DNA from: Sphingomonas sp. PP-CE-3G-477
GTDB taxonomy: Bacteria > Pseudomonadota > Alphaproteobacteria > Sphingomonadales > Sphingomonadaceae
Reading direction: 5' to 3'
Length of the DNA stretch: 64,000 nt
Assembly: GCF_003050745.1 (NCBI RefSeq)
Contig: NZ_QAOF01000003.1
Coordinates: 186,001-250,000, forward strand
The notes beneath the pieces are model-generated. The model searched no databases. It was not told the origin of the DNA and saw only the letters and a list, made by a program, of their open reading frames with translations. The translations under genes and the position numbers were made by a program. Of the stretch, positions 1 to 6,775 are shown one piece after another (within the stretch, counting starts at the first letter, position 1; each line of letters opens with the position of its first letter).

Positions 1-573
1 GGCGTCGACCAGCGCTTTCGCCTCGTCGACGATCGCTGCGAACGGGCGGCTGATTTCTGCGCCGCGCGTGTAGGGCACGACGCAATAGGTGCAGAATTTG
101 TCGCAGCCTTCCTGCACGGTGAGAAACGCCGAGGGGGTGACCTTCCGACGGGAGGGAAGTGCGCCGAACTTCGACAGCAGCGGCATATCGGTGTCGAGCG
201 AGGGCGTGCCGGCGGCGGCCTTCGCGACGAGCTCGGGCAGGTTGTGATAGGCTTGCGGGCCGACCACGATGTCGACCTTGGCACGGGTGAAGATCTCCTC
301 GCCCTCGGCCTGCGCGACGCAGCCGGCGACCGCGATCATGGGGGTCTTGCCGGACTTGCGGCGCTGGTCCTTCCGGAGGCGACCGATGTCCGAATAGACC
401 TTTTCGGTGGCGCGTTCGCGGATGTGGCAGGTGTTCAGGACGACGACGTCAGCGTCGACCGCGTCGGCTTGCGTGAGGCCCTGGGCCGCCATCAGCTCGG
501 CCATGCGCTCGCCGTCGTAGACGTTCATCTGGCAGCCGAAGGATTTTACGTGGAAGGTTTTGGGGGGAGACAT
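1..573 (-). CDS. miaB: tRNA-2-methylthio-N6-dimethylallyladenosine synthase MiaB, N-terminal part
   Basis: Radical-SAM methylthiotransferase that adds a methylthio group to i6A37 of tRNAs reading UNN codons. The visible 191 codons start at the ATG at 573 and run off the left edge, so the C-terminal TRAM domain is outside the window. The N-terminal UPF0004 domain has its expected cysteines (FGCQMN near residue 14, NTCHIR near 50, AGCVAQ near 84). The radical-SAM CxxxCxxC signature reads GCDKFCTYC near residues 156-163. It is the last visible gene of a co-directional minus-strand run (nfu, nitroreductase, tsaB, rimI, fur, plsC), an order common in alphaproteobacteria. A block of palindromic repeats separates it from plsC. 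Identity is secure; only the 3' end is missing. Confidence 0.96.
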   Translation of the reverse strand, partial: MSPPKTFHVKSFGCQMNVYDGERMAELMAAQGLTQADAVDADVVVLNTCHIRERATEKVYSDIGRLRKDQRRKSGKTPMIAVAGCVAQAEGEEIFTRAKVDIVVGPQAYHNLPELVAKAAAGTPSLDTDMPLLSKFGALPSRRKVTPSAFLTVQEGCDKFCTYCVVPYTRGAEISRPFAAIVDEAKALVDA

Positions 574-654
574 AGCCGCGTCCTACCAAATTTCCGCGCG
601 CGGGGGGAGGGGGCGTTGCTCCTGCTTGTCACACGAAGCCAACCCTGGAAAGTG

Positions 655-763
655 CCACCACCCCGGCGGAGGCCGGGGCCCAGTTGGGGGACGTCGCCAA
701 CTTAGCACTGAGTGTTGTTACTGCGACCTTTCCAACTGGGCCCCGGCCTTCGCCGGGGTGGTG
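655..763. repeat. Twin palindromic repeat, family B
   Basis: Two inverted copies of a GC-rich palindromic unit. The left copy, about 656-690, has the CCCCGGCGGAGGCCGGGG core followed by CCCAGTTGG. The right copy, about 732-762, is its reverse complement (CCAACTGGG then CCCCGGCCTTCGCCGGGG). A linker of about 40 nt separates them. Four more twin copies with unrelated linkers occur in this window, so this is a dispersed BIME-like element. Apparent ORFs across it are artefacts. Confidence 0.85.
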
Positions 764-801
764 TTCCTCTGTTGAAGAAACTGGGAAGCGGTGGCCCCCT
801 T

Positions 802-854
802 GTTCTCCCGCGAAGGCGGGAGTCCAGTCTGGGTCCCCGCCTTCGCGGGGGAAC
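802..854. repeat. Palindromic repeat, family A
   Basis: A 53-bp element bounded by GTTC and GAAC, made of two hairpins (CCCGCGAAGGCGGG and CCCCGCCTTCGCGGGG) around a CAGTCTGGG centre. Near-identical copies lie near 11719, 14356 (inside pyrD), 21216 and 35196. Confidence 0.85.
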
Positions 855-870
855 ATTCTTTGGTCGTGGC

Positions 871-1557
871 TTACAGCGCTTCCATGCGGCGGCGGGCTTC
901 GGCGGCTATGGCCTTTCGGTCGCCGTACTCTGCGGGATCAAAGGCGTCGGCGAAGTGCAGCGTCGCGACGAATGTGCCCCGGCGCTTCAGGACGCGGGCG
1001 GCGTGGTGTTGGCCGGGCTCGTCGCCGACCCAGGCGAGTTCGCCGGTGGCCGCGCCGTAATCGATGCGGACCGGTTGGACCTTCACACCGGGTGGGGGCG
1101 GGGCGAGGGCTGCCAGCAACGCGGCTTTGAAGGGTAGGAGCGTGGTGCCGTCTCCCGTCGTGCCCTCGGGGAACAGGGTTACGGGCCAGTCGGCCGCCAA
1201 CGTGTCGCGGATCTGGGCGATCTGGGCGGTCACCGCCATGCGGTCCGCACGCGAGACGAATATGGTGTGGTTGAGCGTGCAGAGCCAGCCAACCAGCGGG
1301 ACGCCGCGAAGTTCGGATTTGGCGACGAACGCAGTGCCGGTCGCGCCGGACAGGAGGAGGATGTCGATCCAGCTCAGATGGTTCGAGACGAAGACGACGT
1401 CGTGGCGAAGCGGCGTGCCGACGACGCGGGGGCGGGCGCCGACTATACGCGAGACCAGCCCCAGGAACCGCGGCGGCCAAGGCGATTTGCGCCCGAACAG
1501 CCGCCACATACCGTGCAATGGCAGCGCCAGTACCAGCGCAACCAGCAGCGCCGCCAA
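871..1557 (-). CDS. Lysophospholipid acyltransferase, PlsC/AGPAT family
   Basis: Predicted 1-acyl-sn-glycerol-3-phosphate acyltransferase, which moves an acyl chain onto lysophosphatidic acid in phospholipid synthesis at the inner membrane. The 228-aa product has a hydrophobic N-terminus, the catalytic HX4D box (NHLSWID, His60 and Asp65) and the substrate box FPEGTT at 129-134. The start used is a TTG at 1557, 31 nt downstream of the fur stop; the frame stays open further upstream into fur but has no ATG or GTG there, so the true start is uncertain. Position between fur and miaB is typical for this family in alphaproteobacteria. Lysolipid specificity cannot be read from sequence. Confidence 0.88.
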   Translation of the reverse strand: MAALLVALVLALPLHGMWRLFGRKSPWPPRFLGLVSRIVGARPRVVGTPLRHDVVFVSNHLSWIDILLLSGATGTAFVAKSELRGVPLVGWLCTLNHTIFVSRADRMAVTAQIAQIRDTLAADWPVTLFPEGTTGDGTTLLPFKAALLAALAPPPPGVKVQPVRIDYGAATGELAWVGDEPGQHHAARVLKRRGTFVATLHFADAFDPAEYGDRKAIAAEARRRMEAL

Positions 1558-1588
1558 CCGCGCGCCAAAGCGGGTTCGGCCGATCGCG

Positions 1589-2011
1589 TCAGTCCTTGCG
1601 GGTGAGCGCGACGCCGTAGAGTTCCATGCGGTGATCGACCAGCCGGAAGCCCAGCTTTTCCGCGATCGCCTTCTGCAACTGCTCGAGTTCGGGATCGACG
1701 AATTCGATCACCTTGCCGCTTTCGACGTCGATCAAATGATCGTGATGTGCCTCGGGCGCGGGCTCGTAGCGCGCGCGGCCGTCGCCGAAATCGTGGCGGT
1801 CGAGGATGCCGGCTTCCTCGAACAGGCGGACCGTGCGGTACACCGTCGCGATCGAGATGCCGGGGTCGATCTGCGACGCGCGCTCATAGACCTTCTCGAC
1901 GTCGGGATGGTCGTCAGCCTCGGACAGCACGCGCGCGATGACGCGGCGCTGCTCGGTAATGCGCAGGCCCTTCTCGTTGCAGAGTGCTTCCAGATCGATT
2001 TTGCGCGGCAT
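1589..2011 (-). CDS. fur: Fur family metalloregulator
   Basis: A 140-aa ferric-uptake-regulator-type repressor. The N-terminal winged helix includes ITEQRRVIARVL (18-29) and the recognition segment SIATVYRTVRLFEEAGIL (53-70). The C-terminal dimerisation and metal domain carries the HHDH motif at 89-92. There is only one cysteine (Cys11) and no CxxC pair, so a structural Cys4 zinc site is absent, as in many alphaproteobacterial Fur and Mur proteins. It could therefore sense iron or manganese. A GAGG ribosome binding site precedes the ATG at 2011. The gene sits between rimI and plsC on the same strand. Confidence 0.92.
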   Translation of the reverse strand: MPRKIDLEALCNEKGLRITEQRRVIARVLSEADDHPDVEKVYERASQIDPGISIATVYRTVRLFEEAGILDRHDFGDGRARYEPAPEAHHDHLIDVESGKVIEFVDPELEQLQKAIAEKLGFRLVDHRMELYGVALTRKD

Positions 2012-2085
2012 GTGTCGTTCCCTCGTTGAGTGCCATGTAGGGCCTCCGCGCTGTTGCGAAAAGGGATAGTGACTCGCAATAAGCC

Positions 2086-2574
2086 TTAACTGTTGATATC
2101 TTTCGAATATGTATGTGCGTCATACGCGACGCCGGTCTTGCCGCGGTAGTAGGCGCGACGTTCGCCGACCTTGGTAAAGCCGTGCGCGTCGTACATCTTG
2201 ACCGCGTCGTTGCCCGCCCGGACCTCGAGATGGAGCTTGGCGATGCTACCGACCGAGCAATCTGCAATCGCCGCGCGGATCAGCGCCGTGCCGACGCCGC
2301 GGCGACGATAGTCGGGGGCGACCGCGATCAGCAGGAGTTCGGCTTCGTCGGCGACCGACCGGGTCATCGTGAAGCCGGCGGGGAAATCGTCGACGAACGC
2401 GATTGTGAGGTGGACGCCGGTCAGCGCGAGTACGCCGAGGCACTGGCTGCGCGTCCATGCCTCGCCGTAGCGCGGGTCGAACGCCTCGGTCATCAGCGCA
2501 TCGACGATCGCGAGATCGCGCGCGTCGCCGGTGCGGAGCGTGACGGTGCGCGTGGCGGCCTGGCGGGTGGCCAT
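2086..2574 (-). CDS. rimI: Ribosomal-protein-alanine N-acetyltransferase RimI-like (GNAT)
   Basis: A 162-aa GNAT acetyltransferase; family members acetylate the N-terminus of ribosomal protein S18. The acetyl-CoA motif A appears as PDYRRRGVGTALI near residues 88-99, and motif B follows as KMYDAHGFTKVGERRAYY. The ATG at 2574 overlaps the tsaB stop in a TAATG arrangement, so the two are translationally coupled; a longer frame upstream is only overlap with tsaB. tsaB-rimI adjacency is a classic arrangement. Substrate is inferred from context, since RimI-like GNATs vary. Confidence 0.9.
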   Translation of the reverse strand: MATRQAATRTVTLRTGDARDLAIVDALMTEAFDPRYGEAWTRSQCLGVLALTGVHLTIAFVDDFPAGFTMTRSVADEAELLLIAVAPDYRRRGVGTALIRAAIADCSVGSIAKLHLEVRAGNDAVKMYDAHGFTKVGERRAYYRGKTGVAYDAHTYSKDINS

Positions 2575-3191
2575 TATCTCGGGACCGACGGCTTGGCGTC
2601 GGGCGCGCGGCCGTAGATCGGACTTGGTGCGAGGGCAGTCAGTGCTGCGGGCAGCAGGATCGCTGAGGCTGCGTCGGGGAGCGCTTCGGTAAGGTCCAAA
2701 CTGTCGTCGAGTGCGGCGAGCCAGCGGACGCCGTTGCCGACCGCGCGTCGACCCACCAGCGCGGCGAGCGCGGCGTCGGGCTTCAGCGATACCATGTCGG
2801 ATCGCGGCGACAGATCGGCGGAGAACGCTTGCATGAAGACCTCGCCATGCCCGCCTTCCATGATCACCGCAATATCGTCGGTTAAGCGGTCGGCGAAACC
2901 GGCGGCGGCGATGAGCGGAAGCGAGGAAAAGCCGGCGATTTCCGCGTTCCAGCCAAGCGCAAGGCCTCGGGCGGCGGCTATCCCGACGCGGACGCCGGTG
3001 AAGCTGCCGGGGCCGCAATCGACGATGACGCGGTCGGCTCGGCCACCGTTGGGAAGCTCGGCGATCATCGGAATGAGGCGCTCGGCATGGCCTCGGCCGA
3101 CGACTTCGTGCGTGCGGGCGATGACGGCGCCGTGTTCGAGGAGGGCGACGGAGCAGGCGGTGGTGGATGTTTCGATTACTAATGTGCGCAC
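2574..3191 (-). CDS. tsaB: tRNA threonylcarbamoyladenosine biosynthesis protein TsaB
   Basis: A 205-aa ASKHA-fold protein that partners TsaD and TsaE in making t6A37 of ANN-decoding tRNAs. It starts with the phosphate-1-like segment LVIETSTTACSVAL and has the diagnostic GPGSFTGVRVG near residues 60-70. The C-terminal half is variable, as usual. The start is a GTG at 3191. The only good ribosome binding site, GGGGAGAGGGA about 8 nt upstream, lies inside the flanking family C repeat. It overlaps rimI by one base. Confidence 0.94.
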   Translation of the reverse strand: MRTLVIETSTTACSVALLEHGAVIARTHEVVGRGHAERLIPMIAELPNGGRADRVIVDCGPGSFTGVRVGIAAARGLALGWNAEIAGFSSLPLIAAAGFADRLTDDIAVIMEGGHGEVFMQAFSADLSPRSDMVSLKPDAALAALVGRRAVGNGVRWLAALDDSLDLTEALPDAASAILLPAALTALAPSPIYGRAPDAKPSVPR

Positions 3192-3302
3192 GTCTTATTC
3201 CCTCTCCCCTCAGGGGAGAGGGCAGGGTGAGGCGCGCCGCGAGCGCTGCCCTTCCCAACTGCCCCTCACCCCGACCCTCTCCCCGCAGGGGAGAGGGAGC
3301 AG
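3192..3302. repeat. Palindromic repeat pair, family C
   Basis: Two palindromes built on CCCTCTCCCC and GGGGAGAGGG (about 3199-3222 and 3268-3299), inverted relative to each other around GAGGCGC-rich sequence. The left arm, read on the minus strand, is the purine-rich stretch just before tsaB. Related copies occur at 9695-9842 and 23771-23870. Confidence 0.8.
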
Positions 3303-3310
3303 GTCCCGCC

Positions 3311-3904
3311 TCAAGCGATGCTGTTAAACTTCGCGAAGTCGGGGCGGGGCGAGCGGGCGTAGATCGTCGCGGGATCGCCGTGGCCGAGCGTCGAGATGAA
3401 GTTGGTCCGCACCGCGGGCGTGTCGTGGAAAAACGCCGCATCGACCTTGCCCGCGTCGAAGCCCGACATCGGCCCGGTATCGAGCCCGAGCATCCGCGCG
3501 GCGATGATGAAATACGCACCCTGCAACGTCGAGTTGCGGAACGCGGATGCCTCGCGCAGTTCGGCGTTGCCGTCGAACCACGACTTCGCATCGGCGTGCG
3601 GGAACAGCTCGGGAAGGTGTTCGTGGAAATTGGTGTCCATGCCGATGATCACCGACACGGGGGCGTTGAGGATCTTCGGCTGGTTCTGCGCGCTGCAGGC
3701 GTCGGCCAGCTTCTGCTTGGCCTCGTCGCTGGTGACCCAGATCAGGCGCGCGGGAAGCTGGTTGGCCGATGTCGGACCCCACTTCATCAGGTCCCAGATC
3801 GCGTGCAGCTCGGACTCGGCGACCGGCTGATCGGTATAGCCATTGTAGCTGCGGGCATCGCGGAAGACGGCGTCGAGGACGGTGTCGTCGAGTTTCTGAC
3901 GCAT
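3311..3904 (-). CDS. RutE/HadB-like nitroreductase (malonic semialdehyde reductase family)
   Basis: A 197-aa FMN-dependent nitroreductase-fold protein. It matches the E. coli RutE pattern along its length: LMKWGPTSANQLPARLIWV (38-56), ELFPHADAKSWF, AFRNSTLQGAYFIIAARMLGLDTGPMSGFD and a C-terminal NFISTLGHGDPA. RutE reduces malonic semialdehyde to 3-hydroxypropionate in pyrimidine degradation, but no other rut gene lies nearby, so the physiological substrate is open. Its ATG at 3904 overlaps the nfu stop (TGATG), so the two are co-translated. Confidence 0.87.
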   Translation of the reverse strand: MRQKLDDTVLDAVFRDARSYNGYTDQPVAESELHAIWDLMKWGPTSANQLPARLIWVTSDEAKQKLADACSAQNQPKILNAPVSVIIGMDTNFHEHLPELFPHADAKSWFDGNAELREASAFRNSTLQGAYFIIAARMLGLDTGPMSGFDAGKVDAAFFHDTPAVRTNFISTLGHGDPATIYARSPRPDFAKFNSIA

Positions 3905-4485
3905 CAGACGGCTCTCACTTCGGTGACTTCGGGAACATAGTATTTCAGCAGCTGCTCGATGCCGTTCTTGAGCGTGGCGCTCGACGACGGGCAGCCGGCG
4001 CAGGCGCCCTGGAGCTGGAGGAACACCTTGCCCTTGTCGAAGCCGCGATAGACGATGTCGCCGCCGTCGTTGGCCACCGCGGGGCGGACGCGCGTGTCGA
4101 TCAACTCGCGGATCTGCGCGACGATGTCGGCATCGGCGGGATCGTCCGACAGCGCGGGCTCGTCGGACGGCACCGAGAAGCCGGCGCGCGCGGGCTTAAA
4201 CAGCGGCATCGCGGCGGAGAAGTGATCGAGCAGGATCGCGAGCACGTCGGGCTTCAGGTCCGACCAGGCGGTACCGGGCGCGGCGGTGACCGAGACGAAA
4301 TCGCGGCCGAAGAACACGCCGGTGACGTCGCCGAGCCCGAAGATCGCATCGGCGAGCGAACTTACTTCCGCTTCTTCAGGCGTGGCGAAGTCGCGCGTGC
4401 CGGCGTCCATGACGGTGCGTCCCGGCAGGAACTTCAGCGTCGACGGGTTGGGAGTGGATTCCGTTTCGATGAGCATGAGGAGCAT
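3904..4485 (-). CDS. Nfu-type Fe-S scaffold/carrier protein (NifU C-terminal domain)
   Basis: A 193-aa protein with an N-terminal Nfu domain (TESTPNPSTLKFLPG near 8-22) and a C-terminal NifU-like domain with the cluster-binding CxxC at Cys162/Cys165 (CAGCPSS). It is expected to receive Fe-S clusters from an assembly machine such as the Suf system encoded at 15-21 kb and deliver them to apo-enzymes. Three Met codons lie near the start; the outermost at 4485 is used here and the one at 4476 fits family alignments slightly better. It heads the run leading to tsaB and miaB, and MiaB is itself a two-cluster Fe-S enzyme. Confidence 0.93.
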   Translation of the reverse strand: MLLMLIETESTPNPSTLKFLPGRTVMDAGTRDFATPEEAEVSSLADAIFGLGDVTGVFFGRDFVSVTAAPGTAWSDLKPDVLAILLDHFSAAMPLFKPARAGFSVPSDEPALSDDPADADIVAQIRELIDTRVRPAVANDGGDIVYRGFDKGKVFLQLQGACAGCPSSSATLKNGIEQLLKYYVPEVTEVRAV

Positions 4486-4628
4486 GTGGCCCGAAGGAGG
4501 CGGGGGATCAAGCGCGGAACGGGAAACGGTTTCTTTCGGGGGGTGAGGGGCATTCCGGCTAACTCGTTCGCGCAGGTACTGCGCTCTGGCTGTCCGGCAA
4601 CGCGAAACGTGTAAATTGCGTAAGGGAC

Positions 4629-5654
4629 TTACGCCGCGAGCGGCAGCGGCGGATCGGACTGCTTGGTCCGTAGCTTGTCGGCCCAGCGGGTAAGCACGGC
4701 ATCGTTGGCGACGATCCAGTTCTGGGCCAGCTTGGTGAGAGCGGCGAGATACGCGACACTCGAATTGTCGAGTCCGCCATCGCCAGAGGGCAACGCGAAA
4801 TCGGCGCGGTCATATGCGGCGATGTCCAGACGCTCGGCCTGATAGGAGATCGTACTGGAACTGGCCTGCATCAGGATCGACAAGATCGGCACGCCCCGGA
4901 ACGGGTTCACCCAGCCCAGGAACGACCAGTTCCGCGCGGAGGGATAGGATCGATCGGACCGGCCCGTGCCCAGCGACAGGATCTCGATGTCGCCGAGATG
5001 CCAGCCGAGCTTGCGCCCCTCGATGATCGCGGCGATCGTCGGATCATTGGCGAACACGCCGCCATCGACCATCAGCAGATCCGGCTCCACCTTGGTAGGA
5101 TCGTCGATCGCGGCCGGTTTGAAGAACGTCGGGGCCGCCGATGTCGCGCGGGCGGCGAGATGTAGCGGGAACACCCGCTCCGGGATGCCGGGCTTGCGGT
5201 TATAATCGGGGCCGCCGGCCATGAACACCGCCTTGCGCGCCAGCAGGTCATACGCCGGAATGACGATATTCGTCAGCGCATCGCGAGTTGTCACACGTGT
5301 GCCGATCCGCGCCGCCAGGATCCGTTCGAGCGGCCGGGCGCTATAGGGCCAGCCCGGTACGCGAAGGGGGATGCCGAAGACGTGCGGGAAAATCCGCTTG
5401 CTCTCGTTGCGGTACAGATCGACGAGGTCGCTCGCCGTGCAGGCGGCCCGTTTCGGATCCGCCTCGCTGGGTGCGGTGAGACCGGCGGCGATGATTCCAC
5501 CGGTCGACGTACCGGCGATCAGATCGAAACAGTCATGCAGCGGCCGGCCGATCCGGCGCTCCAGCTCGGCGAGGATCAGCGCGGGGATCAACCCGCGCGT
5601 CCCGCCGCCATCGATCGTCAGGATGAATCTCGGTTTAGCACGATCACTGTCCAC
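4629..5654 (-). CDS. Patatin-like phospholipase
   Basis: Predicted Ser/Asp-dyad lipid acyl hydrolase of about 341 aa. The oxyanion loop reads DGGGTRG, the nucleophile elbow GTSTGG and the partner Asp sits in VDGGVFAND, in canonical order and spacing. The GTG at 5654 is chosen as start because GGGAG lies about 8 nt upstream; a TTG at 5705 would add 17 residues without a ribosome binding site. No secretion signal is visible. The protein resembles intracellular patatins, including those used as phospholipase effectors in CBASS defence, but no nucleotidyltransferase or Cap gene is adjacent, so a housekeeping lipase is more likely. Confidence 0.85.
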   Translation of the reverse strand: MDSDRAKPRFILTIDGGGTRGLIPALILAELERRIGRPLHDCFDLIAGTSTGGIIAAGLTAPSEADPKRAACTASDLVDLYRNESKRIFPHVFGIPLRVPGWPYSARPLERILAARIGTRVTTRDALTNIVIPAYDLLARKAVFMAGGPDYNRKPGIPERVFPLHLAARATSAAPTFFKPAAIDDPTKVEPDLLMVDGGVFANDPTIAAIIEGRKLGWHLGDIEILSLGTGRSDRSYPSARNWSFLGWVNPFRGVPILSILMQASSSTISYQAERLDIAAYDRADFALPSGDGGLDNSSVAYLAALTKLAQNWIVANDAVLTRWADKLRTKQSDPPLPLAA

Positions 5655-5752
5655 GACGCCCTCTCCCACTGCTGGCCTGAGCGTATCAGTAGACAACAAA
5701 AACAACGTCTGGAGATCGGTCCGGATCGGTGCAACCTCTTACGTGGGATCGC

Positions 5753-6490
5753 TCAAACGTCGAGCTGTTTCACCGCGGCGTTCCAGCTGCCGATGTTGCG
5801 GACCGCGTCCTGGACGAACGCGGAGCGGCGGACGACGCCCAGGAACAGGTCGGCGATCCACTTGCCGGGGTTGCGCAGGGGGCGTTCGAACTGGATCAGC
5901 AGCACGACGCGGGTGCCGGTCGTGTCGTTCCAGACCTCGTGCTGGTAGGTGTCGTCGAATACGAGCGTTTCGCCCTCCGCCCAGCGGACCGTGCGGTCGT
6001 GGACGCGCATCCGGACGTCGCCGTCGCGCGGGACGATCAGACCGAGATGGCAGGTGATGAGGCCCTTGGTCACGCCGCGATGCTCGGGGATGTGCGTGCC
6101 CGGCGCCAGGATCGAGAAGAATGCGCTGTTGAGACCGGGGATACGAGCGACCGCCGCTGCAGTGTGCGGGCAGCGCGCGAGGCTTTCCTCGATCGGGTAG
6201 CCATAGCCGTAGAGGAAGAACGAGCGCCACTTGTCGACCTCGGCGATCGAGCGGTGGTCAGGCGAGATCGTCGCGAGGCTGGGCGACGCTTCTCCTTGCA
6301 GCGCGACGCGGACGGCCTCGTCACGGATCGCGGCCCAGTTCTCGCGCAGGCCTGCGGTCCAGGCGAAGTCGCGGACGTCGAGTACCGGATCGTTGGCGAC
6401 CAGCGAGGACGAGGCGATCATGCGGTCGAACACGCCGCGCAAATGCTTGCCGACGCGGATGATCAGCGGGCGGTTGGCTTCGGCAACCAT
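5753..6490 (-). CDS. Aspartyl/asparaginyl beta-hydroxylase (LpxO-like) domain protein
   Basis: A 245-aa Fe(II)/2-oxoglutarate-dependent hydroxylase. The double-stranded beta-helix shows the iron and co-substrate signature HIPEHRGVTKGLITCHLGL in its middle and the distal ligand segment FDDTYQHEVWN near the C-terminus. The family includes LpxO, which hydroxylates lipid A acyl chains, and peptidyl Asp/Asn hydroxylases; the sequence alone does not decide. The ATG at 6490 gives the usual family length. An in-frame ATG at 6628 would add 46 residues. The frame stays open far beyond that, antisense to the M16 peptidase, but that part is not coding. Confidence 0.85.
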   Translation of the reverse strand: MVAEANRPLIIRVGKHLRGVFDRMIASSSLVANDPVLDVRDFAWTAGLRENWAAIRDEAVRVALQGEASPSLATISPDHRSIAEVDKWRSFFLYGYGYPIEESLARCPHTAAAVARIPGLNSAFFSILAPGTHIPEHRGVTKGLITCHLGLIVPRDGDVRMRVHDRTVRWAEGETLVFDDTYQHEVWNDTTGTRVVLLIQFERPLRNPGKWIADLFLGVVRRSAFVQDAVRNIGSWNAAVKQLDV

Positions 6491-6775
6491 CGGCGCGCCG
6501 GGTTTGGGTGCGCCGGATATGATTTTCAGATCGGGCACGCGGGCGCTGCGGCGTACTGCCGGCTCGCCCGAATCCCGCCACAATGAACACTGCCCCAGTT
6601 CGTGCCCCAGTTCGGCTTCGACCGTCATCTCTACCCTGCATCCAGGCGCGCGGTGGCGCCGATCCCCTTGTTCGGACACGATATACCGGCAGTGTTGGAC
6701 GAAATGATGGCACCGCGCGCCCGGTACGGAGGCAGGGCACTGGCGAGCGACGCCCGCGACCGCTACAGGTGAACC

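Noticed and set aside
629..856. Several overlapping short ORFs in the miaB-plsC gap
   Set aside because: They arise from family A and B palindromes, which read open in several frames (for example PREGGDPDW-type peptides) and recur wherever the repeats occur.
4629..5654. Patatin as part of a CBASS or other defence island
   Set aside because: Neighbours are Fe-S, tRNA-modification and hydroxylase genes; no nucleotidyltransferase, E1/E2-like or HORMA genes nearby.
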